Below are positions 14,725 through 24,276 of a stretch of 64,000 nucleotides of DNA, piece by piece (position 1 is the first letter of the stretch; each line of letters opens with the position of its first letter). Position numbers and translations under genes: made by a program. The notes under the pieces are model-generated. The model saw nothing but the letters and a program-made list of their open reading frames with translations. It was not told the origin of the DNA and made no database searches. This DNA comes from Qipengyuania oceanensis (GTDB taxonomy: Bacteria; Pseudomonadota; Alphaproteobacteria; Sphingomonadales; Sphingomonadaceae): assembly GCF_009827535.1 (NCBI RefSeq), contig NZ_WTYN01000002.1:62001-126000 (forward strand), in the 5' to 3' direction.

Positions 14725-17001
14725 ATGAAAACACGAACAATTCTCCTTTGCGCCACGGCGCTCGGCCTCGGCTGTCACCTGCCCGCATCGGCGCAGGAGG
14801 TCGATAGTTCGGAGCCAGTCATCGAGGACGGCGGAAGCGTGATCGTCGTCACCGGCGCCCGCCTGCGCGCGCAGGTCGATACCGACCAGGCCCCGATACT
14901 CGAACTGAACGAGGAAGACATCGCCGCTTACGGTGCCGGGTCGATCGCCGACCTGGTCGACGCGGTCAGCAGCCAGACAGGCAGTTCACGTGGCCGGGGC
15001 GGCGGACGCCCCGTGTTCCTGGTCAACGGCATGGAAGTCTCGAGCTTCCGAGAGTTCCGGTCCTATCCGCCCGAAGCGATCCGCAAGGTCGAGGTCCTGC
15101 CCGAGGAAGTGGCGCAGAAATTCGGTTATCCGCCCGATCGCAGGGTCATGAATTTCATCCTCAAGGACAATTTCTCGAGCCGCGAAATCGAGGCCGAGTT
15201 CGAGGCACCGGACCGCGGCGGCTACTGGCGCAACGAGCAGGAAGCGACTTTGCTGCGGATCGCCGATGGCGGACGGCTCAACGTCAATCTCGAGATCGAG
15301 GATTCGAGTGGCCTGACCGAGGGCGAGCGCGGCGTCATCCAGGCGAGCGAGCCCGAACCCGGCGCACCCGATCAGGCCTTCTTCCGGTCGCTGGTCGCCG
15401 ACACCTGGAACGCGGAGGTCACCGCCAACTGGAGCAAGGCCTTCCTCGACAGCGGGTCCTCCCTGTCGCTCAACGGCACTTACGAGCGCAGCGAAAGTCT
15501 TTCGCTATCGGGGCTCGATCCGCTCCAGGATTACCGCGTCCTGACGCGCGAGAACCGGTCCGACACGGTCTCGAGCGGGGCCAGCTACAATCGCCCGCTG
15601 GGCAATTTCCGCCTGTCGCTGACGGGTGACGGCACGCTTTCCTTCGGCGAGACGCAGATCGATCGGCGCGGAGCCAGCGGCTTCGATCTTGCGGAAGTCG
15701 AGACCAAGGCCTTCGTCAGCAAGGCGAACCTGCAGGGTCGCGTGCTCAGCCTGCCGGCGGGCGACGTTTCGGCGAGCTTTGCCGCCGGCTTCGACTGGAA
15801 GCGCATCGACAGCGCCGACACGCGCAGCGACGTCGATTTCGGACTGGTGCGGCGGCGACTTTCCACTGGCACCAATGTCACGGTCCCGATCGCCGAGCGC
15901 GACGGTGCCTGGGGCAAGATCGGCGATCTGAGCCTGGGCCTGAGGGCAGGGGTCGAGAACCTTTCCGACTTCGGCACGATCGGTGATTACAGCGTCGGCC
16001 TGACGTGGGGCGTGACCCGCAAACTCACCCTTGCCGCGACCCACATCGGTTCCGAAGCTGCGCCCAGCCTCAGCCAGCTCGGCTCGCCGCGGGTCGACAA
16101 TTTCAACGTGCCGGTCTTCGATTTCGCGACCGGTGAGAGTGTCCTTGCGACCATCGTCTCTGGCGGTAATCCCGATTTGCTTGCCGAAACCCAGCGCGAC
16201 TGGAAATTCAGTGCCAACTGGGAACTGCCGGAGATCGAGGATGCGCGCCTGTCGCTCGAATACATCCGCAACCGCTCGCGCGATGTGACCAGCAGCTTCC
16301 CGTTGCTCACTCCCGCGATCGAAGCGGCGTTCCCCGACCGGGTATCGCGGGATGCTGACGGCACGCTGCTCGCGATCGACCAGCGTCCGGTGACCTTTGC
16401 CGAGACGGCCGCCGAGCGGCTGGTGATCGGACTGACCAAGAGCGGCAGCTTCGGAAAAGCGAAAGTCCAGGAAGAGGGCGCGGGGCGGCGCGGAGGCGGC
16501 GGGCCTCCGATGATGATGGGCCGCGGCGGAGACGGCAAGGGTCGCTATTTTGTCAATCTCAACCACACGATCGAACTCGAGAACAGCGTGCTGATCGCGC
16601 CGGGACTGCCCCGGCTCGACCTGCTCGATGGCGGTGCGACCTCGGGTTACGGCCTGTCGCGCAACACCTCGACGCTGGAGGCAGGCTTCTTCCGCGAAGG
16701 CAAGGGCCTGCGGATCTCGGGTCGTTACACCGGACCGAGCGATGTCGGCACCGATCAAAACCGGCTGCGCTTCGGTTCGCTGGCAACGCTCGACCTGCGG
16801 GTCTTCGCCGATCTCGGCCAGTTGTTCGAGAAGGAAGACGGCGTGCTGGACGATCTCCGGCTGTCGCTGAAGGTCGACAACCTCTTCGACGGGCGACGCA
16901 AGGTCACCGACGTCAACGGCGATACGCCACTCAGCTATCAGCCATTCCTGATCGACCCGACCGGGCGCTATCTCGGGATAGACATCCGCAAGATGTTCTG
17001 A
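14725..17001 (+). CDS. TonB-dependent receptor-like outer-membrane protein
   Basis: 758 residues. The signal peptide (MKTRTILLCATALGLG, ending PASAQ) is followed by a plug domain. IVVTGARLRAQ resembles the start of receptors after the TonB box. VFLVNGMEVSSFREFRSYPPEAIRKVEVLP is the plug signature. The rest alternates polar and hydrophobic residues as in a beta-barrel and ends IDIRKMF with the terminal Phe used by the Bam machinery. A Gly/Met-rich insertion (about residues 585-615, with GGGGPPMMMGRGG) should face outside. The ligand is unknown. No STN domain is visible and no regulator is adjacent. Convergent with the next gene, 16 bp apart. Confidence 0.85.
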   Translation: MKTRTILLCATALGLGCHLPASAQEVDSSEPVIEDGGSVIVVTGARLRAQVDTDQAPILELNEEDIAAYGAGSIADLVDAVSSQTGSSRGRGGGRPVFLVNGMEVSSFREFRSYPPEAIRKVEVLPEEVAQKFGYPPDRRVMNFILKDNFSSREIEAEFEAPDRGGYWRNEQEATLLRIADGGRLNVNLEIEDSSGLTEGERGVIQASEPEPGAPDQAFFRSLVADTWNAEVTANWSKAFLDSGSSLSLNGTYERSESLSLSGLDPLQDYRVLTRENRSDTVSSGASYNRPLGNFRLSLTGDGTLSFGETQIDRRGASGFDLAEVETKAFVSKANLQGRVLSLPAGDVSASFAAGFDWKRIDSADTRSDVDFGLVRRRLSTGTNVTVPIAERDGAWGKIGDLSLGLRAGVENLSDFGTIGDYSVGLTWGVTRKLTLAATHIGSEAAPSLSQLGSPRVDNFNVPVFDFATGESVLATIVSGGNPDLLAETQRDWKFSANWELPEIEDARLSLEYIRNRSRDVTSSFPLLTPAIEAAFPDRVSRDADGTLLAIDQRPVTFAETAAERLVIGLTKSGSFGKAKVQEEGAGRRGGGGPPMMMGRGGDGKGRYFVNLNHTIELENSVLIAPGLPRLDLLDGGATSGYGLSRNTSTLEAGFFREGKGLRISGRYTGPSDVGTDQNRLRFGSLATLDLRVFADLGQLFEKEDGVLDDLRLSLKVDNLFDGRRKVTDVNGDTPLSYQPFLIDPTGRYLGIDIRKMF

Positions 17002-17017
17002 CGCGCTGCGACCGGGA

Positions 17018-17827
17018 TCAGTGCAGGCGGCGGCGCGGGAAGACGAGTGCCGCCAGCCCGCGCGCGCGAAACGGCGTCCACTCGCCTAACGGCTGCGCGA
17101 GCCGGTCCGCGATCGCATAGACTGCCGACGGGTTCACGCCGAGGCCGCAATGGCTCGCGAGCACTTCGATGTTCTCGCACTGGCCGTGATCGTCTTCCTG
17201 GATCGAGCCGCGCCAGTGCACGACGCCATCGGTTCGGGTGTAGATCGAGGTCGTCGGGACCGGGGGCGCGATGGCGAGCTCGCGGAAATTGCCCCGACGC
17301 ATGGGCTCGGGCTCGCGACCGTTGAGATACTCGAACAAGCGACGGGCATTGGTGTGATTGCGATCGTCGCTGATGGGCGAGCCGAGGCTGATGACCTGGC
17401 GCACCTGGTCGGGCATCATCTTGGCCAGTTCTCGGGCGAACACGCCGCCAAGGCTCCAGCCGACGATCGAGATCTTGCCGCCGGTTTTCGCGGCGAGGTC
17501 GTTGACGCAGCCCGCCATCGCCTCGATCCGCGCATTGTCGACGGTGATGTTGCGACCCAGCCGCCAGCCGGCAGCCTCGTAGCCCAGATCGGACAGGAGC
17601 GAGCGCAGCGGGACGGTCGAGCTGTCCGATGCCATGAAGCCCGGCAGAACAAGCACGCCGTGGCCGTCGCCCTTCGGCAGCAACCGGAGAAACGGGCGCA
17701 GGGCGTAGAAGCTCGCCAGTTCGCCCATCGCGCGGCTCGGCTCGGCGAGCGCAAGCAGGCGGCTCGGCGGACGAGCGGCGGGCGATGCCTGGCGGGTTGT
17801 AGAGGCGCGTGCAGCGGCAGCTGTCAT
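17018..17827 (-). CDS. Alpha/beta hydrolase (PHA depolymerase/lipase-like)
   Basis: 269 residues with a disordered Ala/Arg/Ser N-terminus of about 25 residues, then an alpha/beta hydrolase fold. VLVLPGFMASDSSTVPLR forms the oxyanion-hole loop, IVGWSLGGVFARELA holds the nucleophile Ser in G-W-S-L-G, and SHCGLGVNP carries the likely catalytic His. There is no signal peptide. Its ATG overlaps the stop of the upstream WS/DGAT acyltransferase gene (ATGA), so the two are co-translated; an esterase acting on the acyltransferase's lipid product is a reasonable inference. Confidence 0.85.
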   Translation of the reverse strand: MTAAAARASTTRQASPAARPPSRLLALAEPSRAMGELASFYALRPFLRLLPKGDGHGVLVLPGFMASDSSTVPLRSLLSDLGYEAAGWRLGRNITVDNARIEAMAGCVNDLAAKTGGKISIVGWSLGGVFARELAKMMPDQVRQVISLGSPISDDRNHTNARRLFEYLNGREPEPMRRGNFRELAIAPPVPTTSIYTRTDGVVHWRGSIQEDDHGQCENIEVLASHCGLGVNPSAVYAIADRLAQPLGEWTPFRARGLAALVFPRRRLH

Positions 17828-19446
17828 GTGGATTTTTCCTTCCCTGCGGACGCCTTGGAACGCGCGGCTGGCCGTTTCGTGCCTGCCCTGGCCTTTTGGC
17901 TCGACGCCTTCCTTGCGACGGTTTTCGGTGTTCCGGCGGTCTTTGCTGCCGCCGTTTTGGCTTTGCTAGCCCGCTTCTTCGGCGCTGTCGCGGGTTTGCG
18001 CGGGTTTCTTGCCGGCTTTTTCGGTTCGCCGGAAGCGAGATCGCGATATTCCTCGAAGCTTTCGCGGATGCATTCGACGTAGAATTCCGGGTCCGGCAGC
18101 AGCTCGCGGCAGGCGGTGAAGCTGATCGTCGCCTCGTCGGTATAGCTCTGGACGACGTGGGCAAGGCCCATCCCGTCAGTCAGGCAGATCAGGCCCATCA
18201 TGCTTTCGAGCCTGGCTCCGGCCGAATAGATCGGCACCGGCGGGCCGGGGACATTGGTGACCACGGTGGTGAAGATCGGTCCAACCCCGCGATTGGCAAG
18301 GCTGAGCCGGGTGTAGAGCTGGGCCCCCAGCGCCATGTAGAGCGCCGGGCTGACCTTGCTCACTTCGGTCATGTTGCGCGCGCCGATCGCGTCGGTCATC
18401 GCCTTGGAGTTGGTCGTCCGGTCGTTCACGTAGGCCAGCCGCTCGGCCGGGTCGTCGATGTGCGTGCCGAGCGGGGCGATCATCGCCGCGACCTGGTTGC
18501 CCATGTCGCCCTTCTCGTCCTTTCCGCGCACCGAAATCGGCGCCATCGCGGTGAGCGTCTGCTTGGGCAGATCGTCCTTGGCCGAAAGATAGCGGCGCAG
18601 CGCCCCGCCGATGATGGCGAGGAAGACGTCGTTGACCTTGGCCCCGTCGTGCAGCGTGCGGATCGTCTTGATGTCGGCGAGAGGAACGCTCACGCCCTCG
18701 ACCACGCGGTGTGGACTGATCTTGCGATTGAACCGCGTCTTGGGCGCGACCATCTCGCGCGAGAGGTCGAATTCCTTCTTCGCCAGCCCCTTGATCGCCT
18801 TGGCGAGGCCCGGAGCGGCCTTGGCGGCAACTTCCAGCTGCTTCATCGGATTGGCGATGGCGTTGATATAGCTGCGACCGAGCAATTCGACCGGGTTCGG
18901 CACCTTTTCCGGCTGCCAGGTATCCTCGCCCGGAGGCGGGGGCTCGTCCGGCGCGAGCGTGTGGGTGACTTCCATCAGGTCGATGCCGCTCATGCCGTCG
19001 ATCGCGGCGTGATGGACCTTCGTGATGTAGGCATAGCTGCCCTTCGGCAGGCCCTCCACGTTGTCGAGCCCCTCGACCACGGTGAATTCCCACGGCGGGC
19101 GCTCGAGATCGAGCGGGCGGGCGAAGATGCGCGCGGCCTGGATGCACAGCTGCCGCCAGTCGCCCGGCTTGGGCAGGGCAACGTGCCGGACATGGTACTC
19201 GAGGTCGAAGTCGGGGTCCTCGACCCAGTAGGGGTAGTCGAGGTCGAAGGGCACGCGCACCAGCCGCTGGCGCATGGTCTTCGACATCTTCAGCCGGTCG
19301 TCGAGGAATTGCAGGATGTCCTTGAAGCGGACGAAACCGCCGGGCGCAGTCTCCGGATTGTAGACCAGGATCGAGCCGATGTGCATCGGCGAGTTGCGCG
19401 TTTCGAGTGCTACGAAACTGGCGTCCATGCCCTGGAGCTGCTGCAA
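17824..19446 (-). CDS. Wax ester synthase/diacylglycerol acyltransferase (WS/DGAT) with Lys/Ala/Pro-rich tail
   Basis: Transfers acyl groups from acyl-CoA to alcohols or diacylglycerol to make storage neutral lipids. In 540 residues, MQQLQGMDASFVALE starts the family fold and the active-site motif HHAAIDG follows KV near residue 140. PISVRGKDEKGDMGNQVAAM and NVPGPPVPIY near 300 and 400 are the other conserved blocks. After about residue 470 the enzyme ends and a ~70-residue tail of K, A, P, R, S and T follows (KRASKAKTAAAKTAG), resembling histone-H1-like C-termini. The downstream hydrolase gene overlaps by four bases. Confidence 0.93.
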   Translation of the reverse strand: MQQLQGMDASFVALETRNSPMHIGSILVYNPETAPGGFVRFKDILQFLDDRLKMSKTMRQRLVRVPFDLDYPYWVEDPDFDLEYHVRHVALPKPGDWRQLCIQAARIFARPLDLERPPWEFTVVEGLDNVEGLPKGSYAYITKVHHAAIDGMSGIDLMEVTHTLAPDEPPPPGEDTWQPEKVPNPVELLGRSYINAIANPMKQLEVAAKAAPGLAKAIKGLAKKEFDLSREMVAPKTRFNRKISPHRVVEGVSVPLADIKTIRTLHDGAKVNDVFLAIIGGALRRYLSAKDDLPKQTLTAMAPISVRGKDEKGDMGNQVAAMIAPLGTHIDDPAERLAYVNDRTTNSKAMTDAIGARNMTEVSKVSPALYMALGAQLYTRLSLANRGVGPIFTTVVTNVPGPPVPIYSAGARLESMMGLICLTDGMGLAHVVQSYTDEATISFTACRELLPDPEFYVECIRESFEEYRDLASGEPKKPARNPRKPATAPKKRASKAKTAAAKTAGTPKTVARKASSQKARAGTKRPAARSKASAGKEKST

Positions 19447-19547
19447 ATCTCTCTCCTGCGTATCGGCCCGTCTTCGGGTCCCGTGCCACGCTAGCTAGCA
19501 GAACCCGGCCGCGGCGCACAACTTGCCGCGCGCGGCAGGCACTTACC

Positions 19548-20732
19548 CTACGGAACGCGATCCAGCGCTTCCGCGCAGGCGACACCGCTCGCCCACGCCC
19601 ACTGGAAGTTGTAGCCGCCGAGCCAGCCGGTCACGTCGACCGCTTCCCCGATCGCGTAGAGGCCCGGCACCTTCTTCGCCTCCATCGTCTGCGAGGACAG
19701 TTCCGCCGTCGAGATGCCGCCCGCCGTGACTTCGGCCTTGGCAAACCCCTCGCTGCCATTGGGGTGGAACAGCCACCTGCGCAGCCGGTCTTGCGCGGCG
19801 CGCAGCGCCTTGTCCGATGCATTGCCGAGATCCCCGTTCAGCCCGATCCGGTCGGCGAGGGTATCGGCCAACCGCTGGGGAAGCTGGTCGCGCAGCAAGC
19901 CACGCAAGCTGCTGCGCGGATTGCCGCGCTTGGCCTCGAGCAGCCAGTCCTGCGAATGCTGCGGCAGGAAATCGATCGCCACCGGCTCGCCATGCTTCCA
20001 GTAGCTCGACACCTGCAGGATCGCCGGACCCGAAAGCCCGCGATGCGTGAACAGCGCGGCCTCTGCGAAACTGGTCTTGCCCGCATGCGCCTCCACCGGA
20101 GCGGCCACTCCCGACAACTCGCGGAACAGGACATCCTCGCCGCCCAGCGTCAGCGGGACCAGCGCCGGGCGCGGCTCGACCACCTTCAGCCCGAACTGCC
20201 GCGCGAGGTCGTAGGCAAAGCCGGTCGCCCCCATCTTGGGTATCGAGGGGCCCCCGGTAGCGATCACCAGCCTCGGCGCAGTATAGCGGCCGATACGGGT
20301 CGCGACGCAGAAGCCATCGGTGCGAGTGACCTGGTCTACCTCCTGGGCGCAGCGGATCGTCACGTCGCCCTTGGCGCATTCGGCCAGCAGCAGGTCGACG
20401 ATATGCTGGGCAGACCCGTCGCAGAACAGCTGGCCGAGCGTCTTTTCGTGCCATGCGATGCCGTAGCTTTCGACGAGCGCGAGGAAATCGCGCGGCGTGT
20501 ACCGTGCGAGCGCCGACTTGGCGAAATGCGGATTGGCGCTGAGGTAATTCGCCGGTCCCGCGCCGATATTGGTGAAATTGCAGCGTCCACCGCCCGAGAT
20601 CAGGATCTTCCTGCCCGGCTTGTCGGCCTTCTCCAGCACCAGCACCCGCAAGCCACGCTGGCCCGCGCGTGCGGCGCACATCAGCCCGGCGGCACCTGCG
20701 CCGAGCACGATGGCATCGTAATCATCCGACAC
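19548..20732 (-). CDS. HI0933/BaiN-family FAD-dependent oxidoreductase
   Basis: 394 residues. The Rossmann motif YDAIVLGAGAAGLMCA begins at residue 5, followed by EKADKPGRKILISGGGRCNFTN, diagnostic of the HI0933 (YhiN) flavoproteins. Later motifs are ATGGPSIPKMGATGFAYDLA and, near the C-terminus, YAIGEAVDVTGWLGGYNFQWAWASG for the second FAD contact. The cellular role of this family is unsettled, although some members reduce bile-acid intermediates. The gene starts immediately after the APC permease stop (zero gap), suggesting co-transcription. Confidence 0.92.
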   Translation of the reverse strand: MSDDYDAIVLGAGAAGLMCAARAGQRGLRVLVLEKADKPGRKILISGGGRCNFTNIGAGPANYLSANPHFAKSALARYTPRDFLALVESYGIAWHEKTLGQLFCDGSAQHIVDLLLAECAKGDVTIRCAQEVDQVTRTDGFCVATRIGRYTAPRLVIATGGPSIPKMGATGFAYDLARQFGLKVVEPRPALVPLTLGGEDVLFRELSGVAAPVEAHAGKTSFAEAALFTHRGLSGPAILQVSSYWKHGEPVAIDFLPQHSQDWLLEAKRGNPRSSLRGLLRDQLPQRLADTLADRIGLNGDLGNASDKALRAAQDRLRRWLFHPNGSEGFAKAEVTAGGISTAELSSQTMEAKKVPGLYAIGEAVDVTGWLGGYNFQWAWASGVACAEALDRVP

Positions 20733-22010
20733 TCAGGCCTCGGTAATGGGGGTGACCGGACGCTCGCGCGCAGCGATGAAATAGAGCAGCGTCCCGCCCG
20801 CGATGATCGCGGTGAAGATCACGATCGCCTGCGCGTCGGCATGGGTCGCGACCCACAGCGAGCTGACGATCGCGATTGCGCTTGCGGCAAGATGGAGCGG
20901 GTTGAGCGCACCTTCGCGCTTCTCCAGCACCGGCAGTGCGGCACAGCAGATGAGATAGGTGACCAGCCGCACCATCGTCCCGGCGACTGCCAGCACCTCG
21001 AAGCCTTCCCACAGGCCGAAAAGGATGGCGAAACCGCCGTAGAACAGGATCGAGTTGCGTGGCGTGCCGTGCTTGTCGTCCACCTTCATGAACCAGCGCG
21101 GGAGCATTCCCCGCTCGGCCATGCCATATGTCAGGCGCGGCAAGCTCGTCCCGCTGCCCAGATTGTTGGCCCCGATGCTGAAGGCGGCGGCGATCACGAT
21201 CATCACCGCGCCCGCATCGCCCATCACCGCGCGGGCAGCGCCGGCAAGTGCATTGTCCTCTGCCGCGCCGGCCGGCGCGATCGCGAGATAAGCCCAGATC
21301 ACGAGCACGTAGAGGACGGACACCGCCGCCACCATGCTGACGAGTGCGCGCGGCACGTTGCGCTTGGCGTCCTTTACCTCGCCCGCGGTCTCGGTCAGGT
21401 TCTCGAAACCCATAAAGGCGTAAAAGGTCAGCAGGATCACGCTCTCGACCTCGCTGAATTGGGGCAGGGCGAAACCGATCGCCGGATCGCCCGCGAACAG
21501 CGCGGCGACGACCAGCAGCAGCAGCGGAACGAGCTTGATCGCGGTCATGACGCCGAGCGTGCCGACCGCGCTGCGCATGCCGACGAGGTTGACGAAGACG
21601 AAGGCCATGATCAGCACTGCGACCGCCAGCCCCTGGATATCGGCGAGCCACGGGAACAATGCCGCGAGATACGTCACCATGACATGCGTGTTGGCCGCTG
21701 CGGTCACGATGTTGCTTGCATAGCGTCCCCAGCCAGCCTGGAAGCCGACGAACCGCCCGAAAGCAGCTTCCCCGTAAAGCACCGGGCCGCCGCTGTGCTC
21801 GAACCGGCCCGCCAGCCAGGCATAGACCAGCGCCAGCGGCATGAAGAGCAGTCCGCCGACCAGCATCATCCACGGCGCAAAGCTGCCGACCGATGCCGCG
21901 AGGACCGCCGGGAGGGCGAAGATGCCTGCGCCGACCATCCCGTTGATCGGGAACAGCGTGCTGCCGATGAAGCCGACCGTGCGTGGCGGCGCCTTGTATT
22001 CCGCGTCCAT
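20733..22010 (-). CDS. APC superfamily amino acid permease
   Basis: 425 residues with about twelve membrane helices. The first helix contains INGMVGAGIFALPAVLAASVG, the unwound G-x-G-I-F segment that binds substrate in APC transporters. ILLTFYAFMGFENLTETAGEVKDAKRNVPRAL is the conserved helix 6 and loop. ATG at 22010 is used because it precedes the first helix directly; the open frame extends 45 codons upstream without a plausible start. Divergent from uvrC with 79 bp between. Confidence 0.88.
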   Translation of the reverse strand: MDAEYKAPPRTVGFIGSTLFPINGMVGAGIFALPAVLAASVGSFAPWMMLVGGLLFMPLALVYAWLAGRFEHSGGPVLYGEAAFGRFVGFQAGWGRYASNIVTAAANTHVMVTYLAALFPWLADIQGLAVAVLIMAFVFVNLVGMRSAVGTLGVMTAIKLVPLLLLVVAALFAGDPAIGFALPQFSEVESVILLTFYAFMGFENLTETAGEVKDAKRNVPRALVSMVAAVSVLYVLVIWAYLAIAPAGAAEDNALAGAARAVMGDAGAVMIVIAAAFSIGANNLGSGTSLPRLTYGMAERGMLPRWFMKVDDKHGTPRNSILFYGGFAILFGLWEGFEVLAVAGTMVRLVTYLICCAALPVLEKREGALNPLHLAASAIAIVSSLWVATHADAQAIVIFTAIIAGGTLLYFIAARERPVTPITEA

Positions 22011-22089
22011 CGCCGGGTGATGACGACAAACGCAGATTTGCACAAGCGCCCCTTTGCCTAAGCTGCGGACTGCTCCTATCTCACCAGCC

Positions 22090-24048
22090 ATGTCGCGCAC
22101 GAAAGCTGGCTCTCCCCACGATCCGCGAGGAAAGGAACGCTTCAACGAGGAGCGGGCGACCTATACCGTCGCCAGCGCGCAGCCCGATCTGGAAACCGGC
22201 ATCGCCGCGATCCGCGACACGGTGAAGACGCTGAAGCCGCGGCCGGGCGTCTACCGGATGCTCGATGCGCGCGGCGACGTGCTCTACGTCGGCAAGGCGC
22301 GCAGCCTCAAGGCGCGGGTGGCGAACTACACGCAGGTGAAAAGCCTCTCGAACCGGCTCCAGCGGATGGTCAGCCAGTGCCGCCGGATGGAGATCGTGGT
22401 CACCAATTCGGAAGCCGAGGCGCTGCTGCTCGAAGCGCAGCTGATCAAGCGCTACCGCCCGCCGTTCAACGTGCTGCTGCGGGACGACAAGAGCTTTCCG
22501 TTCATCCTGCTGCGGGCGGACCACAAGTTTCCGCGCATCCAGAAACATCGCGGCGCGCGGCGGGCGAAGGGCAACTACTACGGTCCCTTCGCCAGCGCGG
22601 GGAGCGTCAACAAGACGCTGAATGCGCTGCAGAAGCTGTTTCTCCTGAGAAGCTGCACCGACAGCTTCTTCAACAATCGCGACCGGCCCTGCCTGCTCTA
22701 CCAGATCAAGCGGTGCTCGGCGCCCTGTACCGGGCGGATCGACAAGGCGGGGTACGAGAGCCTAGTGCGCGAGGCGAAAGACTTCCTCGGCGGCAAGTCC
22801 TCCGCGGTGCAGGCGCAAATCGAGAAACAGATGGCGAAGGCGGCGGCAGATCTCGATTTCGAGACGGCGGCGATCCTGCGCGATCGCCTGCGCGCGGCGA
22901 CCTTCATCCAGGGGAGCCAGGCGATCAACGCGAGCGGCGTCGGCGATGCGGACGTCTTCGCGCTGTCCGCCAAGGGCGGGCAGATGGGCGTGCAGGCATT
23001 CTTCATCCGCGGCGGGCAGAACTGGGGCCACCGGGCATTCTTCCCGAAGAACACCAACGACCTGGCCGAAGACGAGGTGCTCGCCGACGTGCTTCTGCAA
23101 TTCTACGAGGAAGTGCCGCCGCCGCGCACCATCCTCGTCGATCGCGAATTGCCGGAACAGGAGCTGATCGCGGAAGCGCTTGCCGAAAAGGCCGGCCATG
23201 TCGTCGCCATCTCGATCCCGCAGCGCGGCACCAGGCGCAAGCTCATGCAGCAGGCGCAGCGCAACGCCGTGGAATCGCTGGAACGGCGGCTGGCGGAAAG
23301 CGGCACGAAGGCCAAGACCCTGCGCGAACTGGCCGAATTCCTCGAGCTGGACGAAGTGCCGCAGCGGATCGAGGTTTACGACAACAGCCATATCCAGGGA
23401 GCGAAGGCAGTGGGCGCGATGGTGGTCGCCAGCCCGGAAGGGTTCGAGAAGGGCCAGTATCGCAAGTTCAACATCAAGAGCGCGAAGACCAACGACGACT
23501 TCGGCATGATGCGCGAGGTCATGGCGCGCCGGTTCCGCAACCTCGCCGAAGATCCCGACGGCGAGCAGGGCCGGGCGAACAGCCACGAAACGGTCTGGCC
23601 CGACCTCGTCCTTATCGATGGCGGCAAGGGACAGATGTCGAGCGTGCGCGATACGCTCGCCGAAATGGGCATCGAGAACGTGCCTCTGATCGCCATCGCC
23701 AAGGGGCCGCATCACGGGCGGGAAGGGCGCGAGGTCTTCCACTTCCCCGACGGTCGCGAGAAGACGCTGCCGGTCAATTCGCCGCTGCTCTTCTACCTCC
23801 AGACGCTACGCGACGAGGTCCACCGCTATGCCATCGGCGCACACCGGGCGAAGCGCAGCCGTGCGATCACCGCCTCGCCGCTGGACGAAATCCCGGGCAT
23901 CGGGCCGAGCCGCAAGCGCGCGCTGCTGCTGCATTTCGGAACGGCGAGCAAGGTCCGCGCCGCCGCACTGGACGACCTGAAGCGCGCGCCCGGCATCAGC
24001 GAAGGCGTGGCGCAGCAGATCTACGATTTCTACCACGCTGGCGGGTGA
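22090..24048 (+). CDS. uvrC: Excinuclease ABC subunit C
   Basis: The dual-incision nuclease of nucleotide excision repair; makes both cuts around UvrB-bound damage. 652 residues. The GIY-YIG nuclease domain is at about 50-135 (GVYRMLDARGDVLYVGKA). A UVR motif that contacts UvrB sits near 235 (QIEKQMAKAAADLDFETAA). The RNase H-like C-terminal nuclease has VYDNSHIQGAKAVGAMVV and DLVLIDGGKGQ. Two helix-hairpin-helices end the protein (IPGIGPSRKRALLLHFG). ATG at 22090 leaves a modest N-terminal extension of polar residues. Confidence 0.97.
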   Translation: MSRTKAGSPHDPRGKERFNEERATYTVASAQPDLETGIAAIRDTVKTLKPRPGVYRMLDARGDVLYVGKARSLKARVANYTQVKSLSNRLQRMVSQCRRMEIVVTNSEAEALLLEAQLIKRYRPPFNVLLRDDKSFPFILLRADHKFPRIQKHRGARRAKGNYYGPFASAGSVNKTLNALQKLFLLRSCTDSFFNNRDRPCLLYQIKRCSAPCTGRIDKAGYESLVREAKDFLGGKSSAVQAQIEKQMAKAAADLDFETAAILRDRLRAATFIQGSQAINASGVGDADVFALSAKGGQMGVQAFFIRGGQNWGHRAFFPKNTNDLAEDEVLADVLLQFYEEVPPPRTILVDRELPEQELIAEALAEKAGHVVAISIPQRGTRRKLMQQAQRNAVESLERRLAESGTKAKTLRELAEFLELDEVPQRIEVYDNSHIQGAKAVGAMVVASPEGFEKGQYRKFNIKSAKTNDDFGMMREVMARRFRNLAEDPDGEQGRANSHETVWPDLVLIDGGKGQMSSVRDTLAEMGIENVPLIAIAKGPHHGREGREVFHFPDGREKTLPVNSPLLFYLQTLRDEVHRYAIGAHRAKRSRAITASPLDEIPGIGPSRKRALLLHFGTASKVRAAALDDLKRAPGISEGVAQQIYDFYHAGG

Positions 24049-24055
24049 ACGCGCG

Positions 24056-24086
24056 AACGTCCGCGAAATATTTGATAACGGACGTT
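24056..24086. repeat. Hairpin repeat, copy 1 (AACGTCCG / CGGACGTT)
   Basis: AACGTCCG (24056-24063) and CGGACGTT (24079-24086) form a perfect 8-bp stem with a 15-nt loop, starting 8 bases after the uvrC stop. The same stem recurs at 25120-25149. No T-tract follows, so it is not an obvious intrinsic terminator. The remainder to 24276 is AT-richer than its surroundings and shows no gene. Confidence 0.55.
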
Positions 24087-24276
24087 TGTAAAAGTTCAGA
24101 AAGTATTCTCGCTCTCCCGTTGTATTCGCGGCCCCTCGTCGCCATCTTATAGTCAGCTACCAGTCGCGATAGACGGTCACCGCTTCCCCAATTGGAAGTC
24201 TTTTCCTTCAGTTCCGCTTCTTAGTCGCAGCTAGGTCAATTCTGGCGCGCTGCACACATGTTCGAAGGAATGACAA

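Noticed and set aside
19407-22061. 884-codon frame antisense to the flavoprotein and permease
   Set aside because: Overlaps two recognisable genes on the other strand; composition typical of shadow frames.
24056-24086. Intrinsic terminator for uvrC
   Set aside because: The hairpin is not followed by a T-run and its stem recurs at 25120, so it was called a repeat.
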